The position numbers and the translations under genes are program-made. Below are positions 63,319-64,000 of a DNA stretch of 64,000 nt, piece by piece; positions within the stretch are counted from its first letter, which is position 1, and each line of letters opens with the position of its first letter. Below the pieces are notes generated by a model. That model worked only from the letters and a program-made list of their open reading frames with translations, ran no database searches and had not been told where the DNA came from. This DNA comes from Microbulbifer hydrolyticus. Its GTDB lineage: Bacteria > Pseudomonadota > Gammaproteobacteria > Pseudomonadales > Cellvibrionaceae. The stretch spans positions 3,423,501 through 3,487,500 of the forward strand of contig NZ_CP047491.1 in NCBI RefSeq assembly GCF_009931115.1. Reading direction: 5' to 3'.

Positions 63319-63927
63319 TCAGGTCATAAAAAATTGCTGCAACCCCACCAGAACATTGGTGGTGGCCACGGACGCGAGAATCAGGCCCATCACCCGGCTG
63401 ACGATGCTGGCGCCGGAATTCCCGATCCACCGGAAGATCCAGTTCGCGGTCAGCAGCAATATCATTACGATACCCAGCACCGCGAGCATGGCGCTGGCAG
63501 TATTCGCCTGGTGAATGGGGTCGAAACGGTGATTGTCGGTGAGGACCACCGCCGCCAGCATGGCGCCGGGCGATGCGATGGAAGGTACCGCCAGCGGAAA
63601 GATCGCGGTCTCGTGACCCTCGCGGATGATTTCCACTTCCCGCTCGGGCTTGCCCTCGCCAAAGATCATAGTGAGGGCAAACAGAAACAGGACGATGCCG
63701 CCGGCCACCTGAAAGGCAGACAGGGGTACGCCTATCGCCTCCAGCAGATACTGCCCGAGCAACAGGAAAAACATGAGAATACCGGTAGCGACGGCCACCG
63801 CCAGAATCGCAATCTTGCGCCGTTGCCATTCACTGTGACGGCTGGTCACCGCAATAAAGACCGGCAGGGTACCCACCGGATCGATTACCGCAAAGAAAAA
63901 GACAAAGCTACTGATCCAATCGTCCAA
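63319..63927 (-). CDS. MarC-family (YhgN-like) membrane protein
   Basis: A 202-residue protein with six predicted membrane segments and the family core FAVIDPVGTLPVFIAVT near the start and LAVPSIASPGAMLAAVVL. The MarC family has no proven function despite its name. The start is TTG at 63927, with GGGG about six bases upstream; no ATG fits. It is a single leftward gene. Upstream, TACCAT / ATGGTA form a small hairpin (63950-63968). Confidence 0.88.
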   Translation of the reverse strand: MDDWISSFVFFFAVIDPVGTLPVFIAVTSRHSEWQRRKIAILAVAVATGILMFFLLLGQYLLEAIGVPLSAFQVAGGIVLFLFALTMIFGEGKPEREVEIIREGHETAIFPLAVPSIASPGAMLAAVVLTDNHRFDPIHQANTASAMLAVLGIVMILLLTANWIFRWIGNSGASIVSRVMGLILASVATTNVLVGLQQFFMT

Positions 63928-64000
63928 GTGATCCCCCAGTTGCCCGTGCTACCATGCGCGAGATGGTATGAGCTTTGTTCCAATTGAGTCTAGTGCATGA

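Overview
The window is a chromosomal segment of a gammaproteobacterium, most likely a marine, polymer-degrading relative of Microbulbifer/Cellvibrionales. This rests on the gene order around rpoBC, tuf and the tRNAs (tRNA-Thr-Tyr-Gly-Thr, tuf, tRNA-Trp, secE), on proteins that read like Pseudomonas and Cellvibrionales homologues, and on a secreted GH19 chitinase, a large TonB-dependent receptor and PhoX/phytase enzymes. The genus is an inference. No prophage, insertion sequence, CRISPR array or rRNA gene was seen.

Region by region: (1) 1-3107: the start of a leftward mannose-1-phosphate guanylyltransferase gene, cut by the window edge, diverges from uvrA. (2) 3159-6897: an Nramp-fold transporter without the usual metal ligands sits directly before pxpA-pxpB-pxpC (5-oxoprolinase). 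(3) 7028-9179: a modular GH19 chitinase has a near-perfect palindrome upstream that resembles the GlcNAc-repressor (NagR) operator. (4) 9339-9596: a small DUF1315 gene. (5) 9711-44138, all leftward except one ybaK-like gene: the alpha, spc and S10 operons, a first tuf with fusA-rpsG-rpsL (str), rpoC-rpoB-rplL-rplJ-rplA-rplK, nusG-secE, tRNA-Trp, a second tuf and four tRNAs. Five sigma70-type promoters, each with a GC-rich stretch after the -10 box, divide this block. (6) 44186-51604: a leftward gene string of secreted alpha/beta hydrolase, ABC ATPase, ABC permease, alanine racemase, BirA, type III pantothenate kinase and SPOR protein, with overlapping or closely spaced genes and many GTG/TTG starts. 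(7) 51833-53850: an unrecognised 318-residue protein and a YdhF-type aldo/keto reductase. (8) 53961-60953: a lipoprotein phytase and a TonB-dependent receptor, divergent from a Tat/lipoprotein PhoX phosphatase; together these look like an organic-phosphate scavenging locus. (9) 61040-63927: MsrP-MsrQ periplasmic methionine sulfoxide repair, a 48-residue membrane protein and a MarC-family protein.

Most of the window is conserved housekeeping sequence. The parts most worth a second look are the Nramp-like transporter with its pxpABC partners, the two EF-Tu genes that differ by a ten-residue insertion, the phosphate locus, the terminator that touches the start codon of the aldo/keto reductase, and the unknown protein at 51833. 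I did not find a convincing wholly new multi-gene system.
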